Source: Dastarcus helophoroides
Taxonomy: Eukaryota; Arthropoda; Insecta; Coleoptera; Bothrideridae
DNA length: 64,000 nucleotides
Direction: 5' to 3'
NCBI GenBank assembly: GCA_028583605.1
Contig: CM053337.1
Span: 14,837,639 to 14,901,638 of the forward strand
In this document: piece by piece, positions 1 through 12,600 of the stretch
Layout of the letters: each line of letters opens with the position of its first letter
How positions within the stretch are numbered: position 1 is the first letter of the stretch
Notes under the pieces: generated by a model
What the model was told of the DNA's origin: nothing
Databases searched by the model: none
What the model saw: the letters and a program-made list of their open reading frames with translations, nothing else
Position numbers and translations under genes: made by a program

Positions 1-920
1 ATTCATATTTTTAAAAAACGTAGAAATTCCAAAAAAAAAGCCTGAATTCAAAAGTCATGAATTTCGAGAAAAAGTAGAAGTCTCCAAAATACATCGAAAT
101 TTTGAAAAAAAAAAAGTCGAAATGTTCTCAAAAGTTCATATTTTATTTTTTTAAAAAGTAGAAACTAAAAAAAAAGCCGAATTCAAAAGTCAAAATTTCG
201 AATAAAAAGTAGAAGCCTCCAAATTAAATCGAAATTAAAAAAAAAGGCGAAATGTTCTCAAAACTACATATTTTTAAAAAAAATTAGAAATTAAAAAAAG
301 CCAAATTCAAAAGACAAAATTTCAAGAAAAAGTAGAAGCCTCCAAATTAAATCGAAATTTTGAAAAAAAAAAGTCGAAATTTTTTTAAAAAAATCATATT
401 TTTTTAAAAAAAGTAGAAATTTAAAAAAGCCGAATTCAAAAGTCAAAATTTCGAGAAAAAGTAGAAATTTCCAAACAATAAATATTTTGAAAAAAAAGAC
501 GAGATTTTATAAAAAAAAATTCATATCTTTAAAAAAGTAGAATTAAAAAAAAAAGCTGAATTCTTCAAAACGTAATATTTACGCAAAAAGTCGAAAACGC
601 AAAAATATAACAGTTAAAATTTTGAAATGAAATTTCCAAAAAAAACCGAAAATCTAAAAAGCATCAGCTTCCCTAATCAAGTTAAAATTTCGACAATAGT
701 CTAATTTTCAAGGACAGAACTTCGGGAAAACGTCACAATTTTGAAAATAGGTTAAAACTAGAAAAAAGTCGAAAATTTAAAGCTGATAAATCTTGAAAAA
801 AGTCGACATTTTCATAATAAATCAAAAACTTTAGAGTTTCAAAAAAAAGTGGCATTTTAGAAAAGTCGAATTTCACAAAAATACGACAAACTGGCGAACG
901 GAAGAGTCCAAATTTCAAAG
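1..920. repeat. A/G-biased low-complexity repeat
   Basis: The + strand is dominated by A and G and by variants of the words GTCGAAAT, AAAAAGTAGAA and AAAAGTCAAAATTTC, spaced irregularly. A unit of roughly 120 bases (AAAAGCCGAATTC, then AAAAGTCAAAATTTCGA, then AAAAAGTAGAAG) recurs several times in 30-520. No coding signal is visible; the short open frames here are low-complexity. Confidence 0.7.
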
Positions 921-2545
921 AGTGAAATGTTCAAAGAATCGAAATGTTCAAAGAGTCGAAATGTTCAAACAGTCGAAATCTTCAGAGAGTCGAAATATTT
1001 AAAGAGTCGTGTAGCGTACCTCTCTAATGATATTTGTAAGAAATATTGTAAAATTCCAAATGACGATTTCGAAAAGCCATTAGGACGTAATGATAATACT
1101 GTTTACGCCGATATATTATTCCTAGAAGGTACGCTACAGTCGTAATATTTAAAGAGTCGAAATGTTCAAAGAGTCGAAATGTTCAAAGAGTCGAAATGTT
1201 CAAAGAGTCGAAATATTTAAAGAGTCGAAATGTTCAAAGAGTCGAAATGTTCAAAGAGTCGAAATGTTCAAAGAGTCGAAATGTTTAGAGTCGAAATGTT
1301 TAGAGTCGAAATATTTAAAGAGTCGAAATTTTCAAAGAGTCGAAATGTTCAAAGAGTCCAAATGTTCAAAGAATCAAAATGTTCAAATAGTCGAAATGTT
1401 CAAAGAGTCGAAATGTTCAAAGAGTCGAAATGTTCAAAGAGTCGAATGTTCAAAGAGTCCAAATGTTCAAAGAGTCGAAATATTTAAAGAATCAAAATGT
1501 TCAAAGAGTCGAAATGTTCAAAGAGTCGAAAAGTTCAAAGAGTCGAAATGTTCAAAGAGTCAAAATATTTGAAGTCGAAATGTTCAAAGAGCCGAAATGT
1601 TCAAAGAGTCAAAATGTTCAAAGAGTCGAAATGTTCAAAGAATCGAAATGTTCAAAGAGTCGAAATATTTAAAGAGTCGAAATGTTCAAAGAGTCGAAAT
1701 ATTTAAAGAGTCGAAATGTTCAGAGTCGAAATATTTAAAGAGTCGAATGTTCAGAGTCGAAATGTTTAAAGAGTCAAATGTTCAAAGAGTCGAAATCAGC
1801 AAAGAGTCGAAATGTTCAAAGAGTCGAAATGTTCAAAGAGTCGAAATATTTAAAGAGTCGAAATGTTCAAAGAGTCGAAATATTTAAAGAGTCGAAATGT
1901 TCAGAGTCGAAATATTTAAAGAGTCGAAATGTTCAGAGTCGAAATGTTTAAAGAGTCAAAATGTTCAAAGAGTCGAAATCTTCAAAGATTCGAAATATTT
2001 AAAGAGTCGAAATGTTTAGAGTCGAAATATTTAAAGAGTCGAAATTTTCAAAGAGTCGAAATGTTCAAAGAGTCCAAATGTTCAAAGAGTCGAAATATTT
2101 AAAGAATCAAAATGTTCAAAGAGTCGAAATGTTCAAAGAGTCGAAATGTTCAAAGAGTCGAAATGTTCAAAGAGTCGAAATGTTCAAAGAGTCGAAATAT
2201 TTAAAGAGTCGAAATATTTAAAGAGTCGAAATGTTCAAAGAGCCGAAATGTTCAAAGAGTCGAAATGTTCAAAGAGTCGAAATGTTCAAACAGTCGAAAT
2301 GTTCAAAGAGTCGAAATGTTCAAAGAGTCGAAATGTTCAAAGAGTCGAAATGTTCAAAGAGTCGAAATATTTAAAGAGTCGAAATGTTCAAAGAGTCGAA
2401 ATATTTAAAGAGTCGAAATGTTCAAAGAGTCGAAATATTTAAAAAGTCAAAATGTTCAAAGAGTCGAAATCTTCAAAGAGTCGAAATATTTAAAGAGTCG
2501 AAATGTTCAAAGAGTCGAAATGTTCAAAGAGTCGATATTTTGAAA
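921..2545. repeat. 17-bp minisatellite, roughly 90 copies
   Basis: The stretch is a tandem array of GAAATGTTCAAAGAGTC with common variants GAAATATTTAAAGAGTC and GAAATGTTCAGAGTC. The unit is 17 bases, so each + strand frame cycles through it every 51 bases, and the unit creates no stop in any of the three frames. This gives overlapping open frames with a 17-residue period (for example MFKESKCSKSRNVQRVE) that are not evidence of a protein. The array is interrupted once by a small inverted-repeat element (1010-1138). Confidence 0.93.
1010..1138. mobile_element. 129-bp MITE-like element in the minisatellite
   Basis: The segment is unlike the surrounding array. It begins TGTAGCGTACC and ends with the exact reverse complement GGTACGCTACA; the similarity continues imperfectly further inward. 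It is flanked on both sides by GTCG (1006-1009 and 1139-1142), which could be a 4-bp target-site duplication, although GTCG is also part of the array unit. The interior has no recognised coding region. A non-autonomous DNA transposon inserted into a pre-existing minisatellite is the simplest reading. Confidence 0.7.
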
Positions 2546-2792
2546 AAGACCGAAACTTTCAAAAAAAAGTTTAAATATCTTTAAACCAAAAATATTCGAA
2601 AAAAAAAAGTATATAATTTTTCAGGAAAGTCGAAATTAGTAAAAAAATGTCTAACTTTCGGGAAATTCCAAATTTTAAAAAGTCGATGTTTTCAAAATCG
2701 AAATTTCGAAAACCAAGATTTGCCCAACAATTCAAATTTTTGAAAAAAGGGACATTAGAAAAAATGGAGTCAAATGTTCAAAAAAATCAAAA

Positions 2793-2990
2793 TTTGTAAG
2801 TTTAGATTTTCAAAAAAATTCGAATTTTCAAAAAAGGCCGAATTCTTTAAAGAACCAACCAAATGGTTGACAATCGCAGTTGTCGACCATTTGGTTGGTT
2901 CTTTCTTTAAAGAACCAACCAAAAAAGGTCGAATTCTTTTATTCGGCCTTTTTGAAAATTCGAATTTTTTTGAAAATCTAAACTTACAAA
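2793..2990. repeat. Nested inverted repeat (hairpin)
   Basis: An arm at 2793-2843 is the near-perfect reverse complement of 2939-2990 (one T fewer on the right). Inside, AAAGAACCAACCAAATGGT is followed by its inverse ACCATTTGGTTGGTTCTTT, and AAAGAACCAACC occurs once more, so the segment holds stem-loops within stem-loops. A related piece (ACAACTGCGATT..CAACCATTTGGTTG) follows at 3009-3038. No transposase is present; a foldback or MITE-type origin is likely. Confidence 0.8.
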
Positions 2991-3039
2991 CCACCGAACA
3001 AATGGTAGACAACTGCGATTATCAACCATTTGGTTGACA

Positions 3040-4760
3040 AATCGGGATCTATCGCAACCACTTCATAAAAAGAGAATATGAGAATCGCGTGTTGCGAAAA
3101 ATTAAACAGCCGAGGAAAAACCCAAATAAATTTAGATTTTCGTAATGGAGTACAATTCAAAAAAAAAAATATGACGTAAAGTTAGCTTTATTGCAGCGCT
3201 CTTTTTATTATTGGTGGATAGCGGTGGTAATTAAAAATCTTATAAAAATGTTGCAAGAATTTCAAACTTCATCATCGATGATTTTCGTGTGTGGTTTGTG
3301 GTGCTGAAATTTACGACATTTACCTTTTCACTTCAAGTATAATTTCGGAATATTCAGTTTATTTCCATCTTTGATAAATTGATTATAATTTAGGTATCTG
3401 GGACATAACATCTACTTTACGTCATGTTTATTACTGCACGGACGCGTATGCTGTAACGAAATAGTAACTTCGTTCTTATTGGGTTGGTTGGGTACACGAA
3501 TGGAATACTCAAAAAGACCTGAACTTCGTCACGCTTCAGTCATCTTCATCCAATTTAAAATCAAACATCCACTCACCATCATATACATGATTGCCTTTTT
3601 TTATACTTCCCGCGCACGAATATTCCAAACTTGAACATGAAGCACGTTCACTTGAACACTGGCAGATTTTATCAGTAACGGCTTTTATTAAATTTTCAGT
3701 CGAACACAATCCTTGATAAAGGATATGATGAAAATACCAATACTTGGTAAATACTTTTTGTTTCTCAATTTAAATTTTTCAAAAGGTCGCACATCGTGAC
3801 AACGCACAACCCGACAAAATCCTTTAAAAATTTAATAGAAAACGCCAAAGAAGCTCGAAGGATGTCCATCCTATTAACTATTTTTTTAAATCAATCACTT
3901 CTTTGTTAACTAGAGGAAAACTAATTCAATATTTAATTTTAATTTAATCAATAAAAAGCGAGCGGTAGAGTTTCACGCTTATTATAAATTTAAATTAAAC
4001 TTGCAACAAAAACAACGCAGACTATTCCGCAAAAACTTGCAGAGCGAGTTTACCCACTTGACTGTCAAACGAAATTGTGCCGTGTAATTTATGAGATTAC
4101 ACTTTCGATATCGATAAAATCACAAAGCTTCGATATCCGGCAGCTTTAATTAACAGCTTTTTATCAAAATAAATCGGTCGGAGGCTAGGTCGAGGCAAGC
4201 GGACACACGCCGTCAAAGTGCGAACAAAGCGTTACCAGATAACCGAAAAATCCCGAACAAGTTCCGGGAAATACCCGCGAATCACATTGTACCTGAGTTT
4301 TAAACAAAATAAATAAAAAACTTACCTTATTTTTTAAAAAAATGAGAAAAAATTCTCAATATTTCGAATTTGTTAAATAGTCGACTTTAATTTACGAAAG
4401 GACTTATTCCAGAAGTTAGGCATGAGGTTGGTTCAAATATATCGAGTGTTCAAATGAAAAAGTAATGACTTTTTCGCTTAATGAAGCGAGCTGTGATTTT
4501 TGCTAGGAGAGGACGCAAGCGAAAAAGACATTATCTTCATGGTAGGCTCTAATTGGTCGGAAACGTTACGTTTATTAATTTTTATTTAATTTTATTTAAC
4601 AGAATATTGTCCCAACTTTCATTACTAATAATTTAAATATTTCCAAACTGGGTCACAGACATTTTAAATAAAATTGTTTTGGTTGATCTGTAAGTGTCAC
4701 TTTGACGTTTTATTTATGCAAAGAGGTTAGAATTTTCTAAGGCAACATTCTTTAGAAAGC
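3040..4760. other. Non-repetitive island, no gene recognised
   Basis: Base composition is more mixed here than in the flanking arrays, and 4170-4290 is relatively GC-rich. No open frame of substance and no conserved peptide was found on either strand. The segment could hold a promoter or an untranslated exon of a gene outside the window, but no exon can be supported from this sequence. Confidence 0.4.
4109..4116. promoter_or_regulatory. Perfect TATCGATA (DRE-like) site
   Basis: The palindrome TATCGATA matches the DNA-replication-related element bound by DREF in flies, an insect core-promoter motif. A second half-like CGATAT lies about 20 bases downstream, next to the only GC-richer stretch of this island. 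The match is exact, but whether it works as a promoter element here is inference; an 8-base motif in AT-rich DNA can occur by chance. Confidence 0.3.
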
Positions 4761-6430
4761 TGTGTTTTTTGACGAAAAATGATTTCGAAAATTTCGTCAT
4801 TTTTTTTTAATTTCAACTTTTCAAAGTTTAGCTTTTCTTTATTTCGACGTTAAAAACCGCGGCTTTTTTGGAAAGCACAGGCTCTTCTTGAAAAATTAAA
4901 GTTTTTTATTTGAAAATTTTAACTTTAACGCCTTTTTGAATACACCGACATTTTTTTTTAAAAACTGCCTTTCTGAAAGCTTGGATTTTTATTGAATTTC
5001 GACTTTTTTTTGCAAATTTTGGCTTCTTTCGATCTTTTTTTTAATTTTAACCCATTTTAAAATTCCCATTTTGAAATTTGGACCTTTTAAAGATTTTGAC
5101 TCTTTGGAATATTTCGGCTTTTGGGAATCTTATCATTTTTTGAAAGCTTTTTCAAATTCGATTTTTTTTATTTTTATGTATTCCACTTTTTTTGAAAATT
5201 GTAAGTTTTAACAAATCGATTTTCGCTAAAAAATTTTAACGAATCGATTTTCGCTAAAAATTTCGACTTTCTCTAAATGAATTTTTTGCAATTTCGACTT
5301 TTAGTAAAGAAATTGGCTTTTTTAATTTTAACTTTTCATCAAAATTTTGACTTTTTCGAACTTTCTTGACATTTTGTCCTTTTTTAAATTGATCCCTTTT
5401 AAATATTTCGACTTTTAAAATCTCGACAGCTTTTTTGAATATTTTGACTTTTTCAAAGATTTTTTCTTGAAGCATTTGACGTGTTTTGAAAATTTTAACT
5501 TAAAAAAATCGATTTTTCTTAAAAATTTCAGCTTTTTTAAAATTAAACATTTCAACTTTTTTAAAATTTAGGTATTTTAAAGTTTCTACTTTTGAAATTG
5601 TCCGTTTTTTTTCAAAATTTTCCTTCTTTTAAATCTGAAAAAGTTTGGCTTTTCGAAATTGATCTCTTTTTGACTATTTCGACTTTTTTAATTCTCGAAT
5701 TTTTTTTGAATATTTCGACTTTTTCAAGATTCGGATTTTTTAAAGAATTCGATTTTTTGTTGAAAATGTTTACTTTTAAAAATCGACTTTTGTTGAAAAT
5801 TTCAGGTTTAATTTTAATTTTAGACATTTCGACTTTTTCAAGTCCCCATTTTTTTCAAAATTATGCCTTTTTTCAAATTTTGTTGAAAAATTGATTTTTT
5901 AAAATTGATCCTTTTTAAATGCTTCCACTTTTTTTAAAATCTCGAAATTTTTTTGAATATTTTGCCTTTTTCAAAGCTTTTTTTTTGAAGCATTTGAAGT
6001 GTTTTGAAAAGTTTAACTTAAAATAAAATCAATTTTTTTTTAATTTCAACTTTTTTTAAAATTTGGGTATTTTTAAGTTTCTACTTTTTAAAATTGCCAT
6101 TTTTTTTCAAAATGTGCCTTCTTTTGAATCTTAAAAAGTTCGACTTTTCGAAATTGATCCCTTTTTGACTATTTCGACTTTTTTAAGTCTCGAATTTTTT
6201 TTGAATATTTCGACTTTTTAAAGTTTCGACTTTTTTAAAGAATTCGATTTTTTGTTGAAAATGTTTACTTTTAAAAATCGATTTTTATTAAACATTTGAG
6301 GTTTTTTTTTCAAATTTTAGACATTTCGACTTTTTCAAGTCCCCATTTTTTTCAAAATTATGCCTTTTTTCAAATTTTCTTGAAAAATTGATTTTTTAAA
6401 ATTGATCATTTTTAAATACTTCCACTTTTT
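4760..6430. repeat. Pyrimidine-biased repeat block with ~515-bp duplication
   Basis: The + strand is T-rich with recurrent TTTCGACTTTTT and AAATTTCGAC words, the complement of the words that fill 1-920. Within it 5400-5915 and 5915-6430 are diverged direct copies: both carry GAAGCATTTGA.GTGTTTTG, the ATTGATCCCTTTTTGACTATTTCGAC segment and TTGTTGAAAATGTTTACTTTT. Open frames here are F/K/L/S-rich low-complexity translations. Confidence 0.75.
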
Positions 6431-9080
6431 CAAAATCTTGACATTGGGAAGGGGGTACGGGGGGCGCGTGTCCCACTGCCCCCACGATCCAAACAGGACA
6501 TATAACAACCAAGGATCCTGCTGAGCTTATGACAGTAATCCTCCCCCTGACTATTATGACCCCCCTCCCAGAAAATTTATAAGTTAGTTCTTGTAATTTA
6601 AAATTTTTTAAAATTCAAGTGCTCCCTCGTGCCCCCCTACCCCCGCGATCCAAACTGGACATTGATTTTTTTAAATTAATTCTTTTTAAATATTTAGACT
6701 TTTAAAAATCTCGACATATTTAGAATATGTCGACATGGTTGGCAGGGGGCACGGGGGGAGCATATCCCCCTGCCCCCCACGAGTAAACAGAACATATAAA
6801 AACCAAGGATCCTGTTGAGCTTATGGGAGTTGCTCACAGTTGTGACACCCTCCCAGAAAATTTATATATCAGCCCCTGTAATTCGACTTTTTTAAAAAGT
6901 TCAGATGCCCATCGTGCCCCCCTTAAAAATGTATAGATTAGGCCTTGCAATTGAACATTTTTAAAAATGTCAATTGCCCTCATTAATTTTTGAAATTGAC
7001 CGTTTTTAAATATTTTAACCTTTTTTAAAATTTGGACGTTTTTAGAATATGTCGACATGGGGGGCAAGGGGACACGGGGAGGGGCACCGTTCCCACTTGC
7101 CCCCACGATCTAAATAGGAATATAAAAACCAAGGATCCTGCTGAGCTTTTGAGAGTATTCGTCCCGCCTGTCCTTTGTGAGCCCCCCCCCCAAAAAATTT
7201 GATATCAATGCCTGTGATTCGACATTTTTTAACATTTCTCGTGCCCCTCCACAGAAAACGTAAAAATAATCTCTTGTAATTCGACATTTTTTAAAATTTC
7301 AGGTGCCCTCCATGCCCCCCACGATCCAAACCGGACAATGATTTTTTTTTAATTGATCCTTTTAAAAATTTTTACTTTTTTAAAATTTCGACATTTTTAG
7401 AATATGTTAACGTGAGGGGTAGGGGGGGCATCGGGGGGCGCTGGTCCCCTTGCCCCCACGATCCAAACGGGACATATAAAAACGAGGGATTCTGCTGAGC
7501 TCATGAGAGTATTCTTTCCTCTGTCCTTTGTGACCCCCCCACCAAAAAATCTAATATCAACCTCTGTAATTCGACATTTTTTAACGTTTCAGGTGCCCCT
7601 CGTGTCCCCCAGAAAACGTAAAAATAATCTCTTGTAATTCGACATTTTTTAAAATTTCAGGTGCCCCCCGTGCCCCCCACGATCCAAACCGGACATTGAT
7701 TATTTTTTAATTGATCCTTTTAAAAATTTTGACTTTTTTGAAATCTCGACATTTTTAGAATATATCAAAATGGGGGGCAGGGGGGGCACGAGAGGGCGTT
7801 TGTCCTCCTGCCCCCCACGATCCCAACAGGACATATAAAAATGAAGGATTCTGCTGAGCTTATGAAAGCATTCTTCCTCCTGTCCTTTGTGACCCCCCCC
7901 CCCAATTTATATATCCGCCCATGTAATTCGACATTTTTAAAAATTTTAGGTGCTACTCGTGCCCCTCAACAGAAAATGTAAATATCAGCTCTTGTAATTC
8001 GATATTTTTAAAAATTTTAGTTGCCCCCCCCGTGCCCCCCACGATCCAAACAGAACATTGATTTTTTTTTAAATTGATCCTTTTAAAAATTTTGACTTTT
8101 TTAAAATCTCGAAATTTTTAGAATATCAACATTTTTTTAAATTTCAGATGCCCCCCGTGCCCCCCACGATCCAAACCGGACATTGATTTTTTTTGAAATT
8201 GATCCTTTTAAAAATTTTGACTTTTTTAAAATCTCGACATTTTTAGAATATCTCAAAATGAGTGGTGGGGGGGGAAGGGGGGGCGCTTGTCCCCCTGCCC
8301 CCCACGATCCAAGCAGGACATATAAAAACGAAGGATTCTGCTGAGCTTATGAGAGTATTCTTTTTCCTGTCCTATTTAACCCCCCTCCCCAATTTATATA
8401 TCCGCCCCTGTAATTCGACATTTTTAAAAATTTCAGGTGCTTCTCGTGTCCCTCCACAGAAAATGTAAATATCAGCTCTTGTAATTCGATATTTTTTAAA
8501 ATTTCAGCTGCCCCCCGAGCCCCCCCCCCCCCCCCACGACCCCACTGGGCATTGATTTTTTCCTAATTGAACCTTTTAAAAATTTTGACTTTTTTATAAT
8601 CGCGTCATTTTTAGGATATGTTAACGTGTAGGGAAGGGGGGCACGGGGGGCGCTTGTCCCCCCCCATTAAATTTATATATCAGCCGGACTTTTTAAAAAA
8701 TTTCAGGTGCCCCTCGTGCTCCTTCCCAGAAAATATAAATATCAACTCTTGTAATTCGACATTCTTTACAATTTCAGGGGGCCCCCGTGCTACCCCCCTC
8801 TCCCCCCGATCCAAACTGGACATTGATTTTGTTGAAACTAATCCTTTTTAAAAAATTTAATTTTTGTTTAATCTCGACATTTTTAGAACATAACAACATG
8901 GGGGGCACGGGGGAAGGCGTGTCCACCCCAGCCCCCTCGATCTAAACTGGACATATAAAATCCAAGGATCCTGTTGAGCTTACGAGAGCATTCACCCCCT
9001 CTTAGCCTTTGCCTCCCGGCTTTTGCCCCCCTCCGGCTTTTGCCCCCTCCCCCTCCCCCCAAATTTATATGTAATAAAAC
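6430..9080. repeat. GC-tract tandem array (irregular ~300-490 bp units)
   Basis: At least seven related units share CATATAAAAACCAAGGATC, then GCTGAGCTTATGA, then CCCCCCACGATCCAAA and ATTGATCCTTTT. Anchors lie near 6496, 6788, 7110, 7470, 7830, 8320 and 8950. Each carries runs of G (GGGGGGCAGGGGG type) and runs of C of up to 16, in a genome otherwise poor in GC. The proline/glycine-rich open frames here arise from those runs. Confidence 0.85.
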
Positions 9081-10690
9081 GTTTTTAAAAATTTCTAAAT
9101 TCGATTGCAATGCAAAAAACACTTTTTTTTTAAATTTGTGACTTAAAAAATCTTTTTTTTTATTTAAACTTCTCAAAAAAAATGACGTTTTTTAAAAATT
9201 TCGACTTTTTGTTCGATTTTTTTAACGATTTAAACCTTTTTAAAAAATCAATTGCTTTTGAAAACTGCGACCTTTTTCAAAAATCTAGGTTTTCAATTTC
9301 GACTTTTGACGAATTCAGACTTTTTTGAAAAAAAAAAACGATTTTTTAGATTTTTTTTAAATCAAAATTCAGTTTTTGTCGTTTCGATTTTTTCTAATTT
9401 GAACTTTTTTTAAAAATTTAGATTTTTTAAAAATGTTCATTCCTTTTAAATAGTTCTTTAATCTCCCCCTCTAGCCCCCCCCCCACCAATCACAATTGAA
9501 ATTTCAATTTTTGAAAATTTCGACTCCTCAAAATTTCGAATTTTTCAAAAAATTTCAATTTGCCCCCAAATTTCCTTTTTTTTCAAAATTTCGATTTTTT
9601 AAAATTTCAGTTTTTCAAAATTTCGAATTCCCATAATTTCGAATTTTTCAAAAAATTTCAACTTGCCCCTAAATTTTCCAAAATTTCCTTTTTTTTCAAA
9701 ATTTCGATTTATTAAAATTTCAGTTTTTCAAAATTTCGAAATTTCGACTTCCCATAATTTCGAATTTTTCAAAAAATTGCCACCAACTTTTCCAAAATTT
9801 CACTTTTTTTTCTTCAAAATTTCGATTTTTAAAATTTCAGTTTTTCAAAATTTCGAAATTTCGACTTCCCATAATTTCGAATTTTTCAAAAAATTGCCCC
9901 AACTTTTCCAAAATTTCACTTTTTTTTCTTCAAAATTTCGATTTTTAAAATTTCAGTTTTTCAAAATTTCGACTTCCCATAATTTCGAGTTTTTCAACAA
10001 ATTGCCCCCAACTTTTCCAAAATTTTCTTTTTTTTTTTTTCAAAATTTCGATTTTTTAAAATTTCAGTACTTTAAAATCACGAAATTTTGACAATTTCAT
10101 TCAAAAATGCGACAATTCTCAATATTTAGGGTTATCGATCTTTTTAATCTTCCAAAATTTCGATTTTTTTCGAAAATTTCGCTCTCTGTACGAAATGTCA
10201 ACTTTGCGAAATTTTCATTCTTTCAAAAAATTTCAACTTTTTCCAAATATTTATTAATTTTATTTAACATTTTTTCCAAATTACATTTTTTTTTACATGT
10301 CGACATTTCTGAAGTTTTGATTTTTTTAAAATCGCGATTTTGAAAAATTGCGATTTCAAAATTTCAATTTTCGAAATAAAAATTCAATTTTCGAAATTTC
10401 AAAAATTCAATTTTCGAAATTTCGACTTTTTTCCAAAATTGGGACCATTTACAATATTTCGATTCAAATTGTCGAATTTTTTTAATCACGAATTTTCCCA
10501 AAATTACAATTTTTATTTGTTGAAAATGTCGTCTTTTTTTCAACTCTCTCTCTTTGCAAAGTTTCAATTTTCACAAATTTTCGAGTTTAAGCAAAATTTC
10601 AACTGGCTTTCAAAATTTCGATATCTTTTCCTACAATTCTCTCAATTTTTATTTTTTCTTAAAATTTCGGAATTCGAAACTTTCCTAACT
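9080..10690. repeat. T-rich block with ~121-bp tandem repeat
   Basis: Pyrimidine-rich continuation of the preceding block. Between about 9655 and 10090 four copies of a ~121-base unit occur, each with TTTTCCAAAATTTC, TTCAAAATTTCGATTTTT and CTTCCCATAATTTCGA. Beyond 10090 the same words continue without clear period. No coding signal is visible. Confidence 0.75.
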
Positions 10691-12600
10691 TTCTAGAACG
10701 TTTTTCTTTAGAACGAATTTAATTCTGATATTGCACAATGCACACCACGGCGTCGCGTCGATCGTGGTTTGCTCTATGATCAAGTAATGCCAAATCGCGA
10801 TAAAACTGATTACATTTTTGACGTTTCTCGAAATCTCAATTCGAGTTAAAAAAATTAAACTGATATAAACTGTACTGTAAATGTGGTACGAGTATATAAA
10901 CAACAAAATACCCGAAAAGTACGAATTGAAAATACTCAAAAAGTACGAATTAAAGAAGGTATTTTCAGTTTGCTTGTCTTTCAATACATTTCGCTTGTTT
11001 TAATTGCAACATTTCGAGCTTCTTTTTCTACTTTCACCTTTTTTACTAAAATTTGAAATTTACATCGAAATGTCAACTTTTTTCTCGTTCTATTTTTAAT
11101 TTGTTCTTAAAACTTCCGACTTTAAAATCGAAATTTCCCCTTTTTCAAGAAGTTGTCTCAATTTTATTCTTTAACGGTAAAATGTTGAAAAAAAGTTGTA
11201 GCATACGACGCCAAAAGTGGCGAAAAGTAGGGCTGCGAAAAATCGATAAAGAAATAAAATATTTTCTGCGTGGGAGATCTTGGACGACTAAATTTGAGTA
11301 TGCATTCAAATAATGTTATATTCATTGTGAAAGGGTCAAAGCCCAACGATTTTCTCTCAAAATAAGCGATTCCTTTATCGCCTGCAACCTCAGTGCTGCA
11401 ATTTATGATGTAACAAAGCTCTCATTCCGTAGAATTAAAATACTTAACCTATTTTAAGACACACATAGTTGCGTTATTCACATGATACAATTCGTTGAAA
11501 TTTCATACTTAACCAAAGGGGGTAACATTACAAAAACTTTATATTCAATTTAGTCATTTGACCGAACTATTAAAATAAGTAAGTGAGCGAATGTGGTTAA
11601 AAATTAACTGGTTCATCTAGTCATGTCAAACCATTTAGCTTCATTAATGCCTTATTAATGGTATTTTATAGGAACAGTTTCAATCATCAAGCAGATTATT
11701 GCGTTACATCTGTTTCTCGACAATCAAAATTAGGTTAGAAAACTGAGTTTCTTCTATAAAATACCAAAAATAACTAAACACCGGCAAGGAATCATACAAT
11801 AATAACACCGTATTCCTACCTAGACAAATAGAGCACAGAACCCAAATCAAGAAGTAGAACAAATTGATTCCGATAAAAAAATATTTAAATTAATCAGACC
11901 CCACAGCCTTCATATATCCCATAACTTATAACTTAAGATAAATTAAAAATGGTACATACCGATAAAAAGCGTAATCTTATCCAGTTAAAAAGCAATCACA
12001 GATACTAATTACAAAAATCATAAAACCATTCAACTACCAAAGCTGCCTACCATATGACGCGATGGTAGGGACATCAGCCTGGAAGTGTCAACTCGACCGC
12101 CTATATGGTTTTAAATGTACAACGAACCCAAACAGCTATCACTTTTATTTTAAACGTTCAAAAAACTGGTATTTTTAAATAAGCGTTCTAATGTTTACCA
12201 TTTGTGATTAAAAGTAATTCGAAACAAGTTCTCTAATTATGGTAAATATAATTTAAGCGATAGCCACGTGGGACGCCCCCTATTGGACGGTAGCTAAAGA
12301 TTGCGTAAAACTACAATACATGAGCGACAGCGCAGCTGCTTTTAAAGGTGATCGTGCACGAACGTATCCAGCGGAAGCTTCAGGTTGCTAAGGCTGGTCA
12401 GTGGCGTACTTAATGGCAACGGACCTCACCGGATGACATATTTTTGGTGATTTTTATAATTTTGTTTAAATTCTGTACGAAATCAGTTCGCCACTAGGCG
12501 CTTAGTAAAAAAAGTTCCAATGAGATTGCAACGGGTGGCAAATATTCTAGTTGCGCCAGCACTAGAGTTTAACGTAACACAAGCCATTTTTTTAGGTTTA
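10690..12600. other. Unique-looking intergenic DNA
   Basis: Mixed-composition sequence with no obvious tandem structure. Short open frames on both strands (for example a hydrophobic 99-codon frame on the minus strand at 10685-10984) show no family resemblance and no splice context that would extend them. Nothing functional is recognised. Confidence 0.4.

Noticed and set aside
921..2545. CRISPR array
   Set aside because: Repeats are contiguous 17-bp units without unique spacers, in a eukaryotic context.
927..2584. Several overlapping open frames with MFKESKCSKSRNVQRVE-like peptides
   Set aside because: They are translations of one 17-bp minisatellite in all forward frames, with no codon bias, conserved domain or splice context.
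4318..4328. Minus-strand AAGGTAAGT-like donor in the 3-4.8 kb island
   Set aside because: The upstream sequence on that strand is AT-only low-complexity and gives no plausible exon.
6834..9176. Proline/glycine-rich frames in the GC-tract array
   Set aside because: They are produced by runs of C and G in tandem repeats; no family resemblance.
10685..10984. 99-codon hydrophobic frame on the minus strand
   Set aside because: No recognised family, no splice sites extending it, and composition matches AT-rich noncoding DNA.
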